This document shows, one piece after another, positions 5,340-5,567 of a stretch of 5,567 bases of DNA. A program made the translations under genes and the position numbers. The stretch is taken from positions 1 to 5,567 of the forward strand of contig CAYVGI010000214.1 of the NCBI GenBank assembly GCA_964451095.1. The letters are read 5' to 3'. Position 1 is the first letter of the stretch. Each line of letters starts with the position of its first letter. This stretch comes from DAOTTY01 sp964451095 (GTDB lineage Bacteria; Chloroflexota; Anaerolineae; Aggregatilineales; Phototrophicaceae). The notes below the pieces were generated by a model. It made no database searches. It was not told where the DNA came from and saw nothing but the letters and a program-made list of their open reading frames with translations.

Positions 5340-5567
5340 CTAGTCCTTCGCAAACGGCTTGTGCTTGCGGATTTCGTCCACGTTGAATGAGAACATCGGC
5401 GTTTCGTAGCCCAGCGGGTAGTCACGGCGGTGTGGATGCCCGTCCCAGTCGTCCGGCATCAGCAGGCGGCGCGGGTCGGGGTGCCCCTCGAACTGCACAC
5501 CCATCATGTCCATAATCTCGCGCTCCAGCCAGTCTGCGGCAAGCCAAATGTGCGTGACCGTCGGCAC
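5340..5567 (-). CDS. nuoC: NADH-quinone oxidoreductase subunit C (NuoC / Nqo5, 30-kDa homologue), C-terminal part; 5' end beyond the window
   Basis: NuoC is a structural subunit of the peripheral arm that packs against NuoD. Only the last 75 codons are present; the frame enters the window at its right edge, and the first codon there is an internal GTG (Val), not a start. The segment carries the family signature almost completely: WLEREIMDMMGVQFEGHPDP followed by RRLL, then PDDW and HRRDYPLGYE. The protein ends about 20 residues later (DEIRKHKPFAKD), a normal length after the signature. It is a stand-alone NuoC, not the fused NuoCD of enterobacteria. The stop is TAG at 5342-5340, and the unknown ORF starts 6 bp further on. 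Confidence 0.96.
   Translation of the reverse strand: MPTVTHIWLAADWLEREIMDMMGVQFEGHPDPRRLLMPDDWDGHPHRRDYPLGYETPMFSFNVDEIRKHKPFAKD
5344..5348 (-). promoter_or_regulatory. Ribosome binding site for the TTG-initiated unknown gene
   Basis: AAGGA on the minus strand stands 10 nt before the TTG at 5333, within the last codons of nuoC. It is the best argument that the 98-codon frame is translated from a TTG. Confidence 0.55.

Overview
The window is a stretch of a respiratory complex I (nuo, NADH:quinone oxidoreductase) operon. Every gene lies on the minus strand, so the operon is read from the right edge to the left edge. In transcription order it holds: the 3' end of nuoC; a 98-codon unknown gene; nuoD; nuoE; nuoF; a TPR-repeat gene; a gene for a membrane-anchored NTF2-like-fold protein; and the 5' end of nuoG. 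The core genes encode the peripheral arm. NuoF (FMN and NADH site), NuoE and NuoG make up the electron-input module. NuoC and NuoD belong to the quinone-connecting module. All cofactor-binding residues that fall inside the window are intact.

The organism is a moderately GC-rich bacterium. Four things suggest a Chloroflexota (Anaerolineae-like) or related deep-branching lineage. The subunits resemble Thermus Nqo1 and Nqo4 in motif wording. NuoG carries the long Thermus-type insertion in its [2Fe-2S] domain. Lineage-specific genes of unknown function interrupt the operon. Finally, GGGGCG-type palindromes of a kind I associate with Chloroflexota genomes sit in the gaps. This assignment is inference from memory of protein families, not a database result.

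Layout: 5567-5340 nuoC (partial); 5333-5037 unknown ORF with a TTG start; 5011-3749 nuoD; a 123-bp gap with a perfect 30-bp palindrome and a small second hairpin; 3625-3080 nuoE; a 101-bp gap with a second, related 12-bp-stem hairpin; 2978-1680 nuoF; 1658-1047 TPR protein; 993-544 membrane protein; a 145-bp AT-rich gap; 398-1 nuoG (partial). No non-coding stretch exceeds 300 bp. I saw no RNA genes, insertion sequences or CRISPR repeats.

The core content is conventional. Three things merit a second look: the three accessory genes wedged between otherwise adjacent nuo genes, which are candidates for lineage-specific assembly factors or accessory subunits; the related palindromes occupying successive intercistronic gaps; and the AT-rich leader before nuoG. 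I did not find evidence of a wholly new system.
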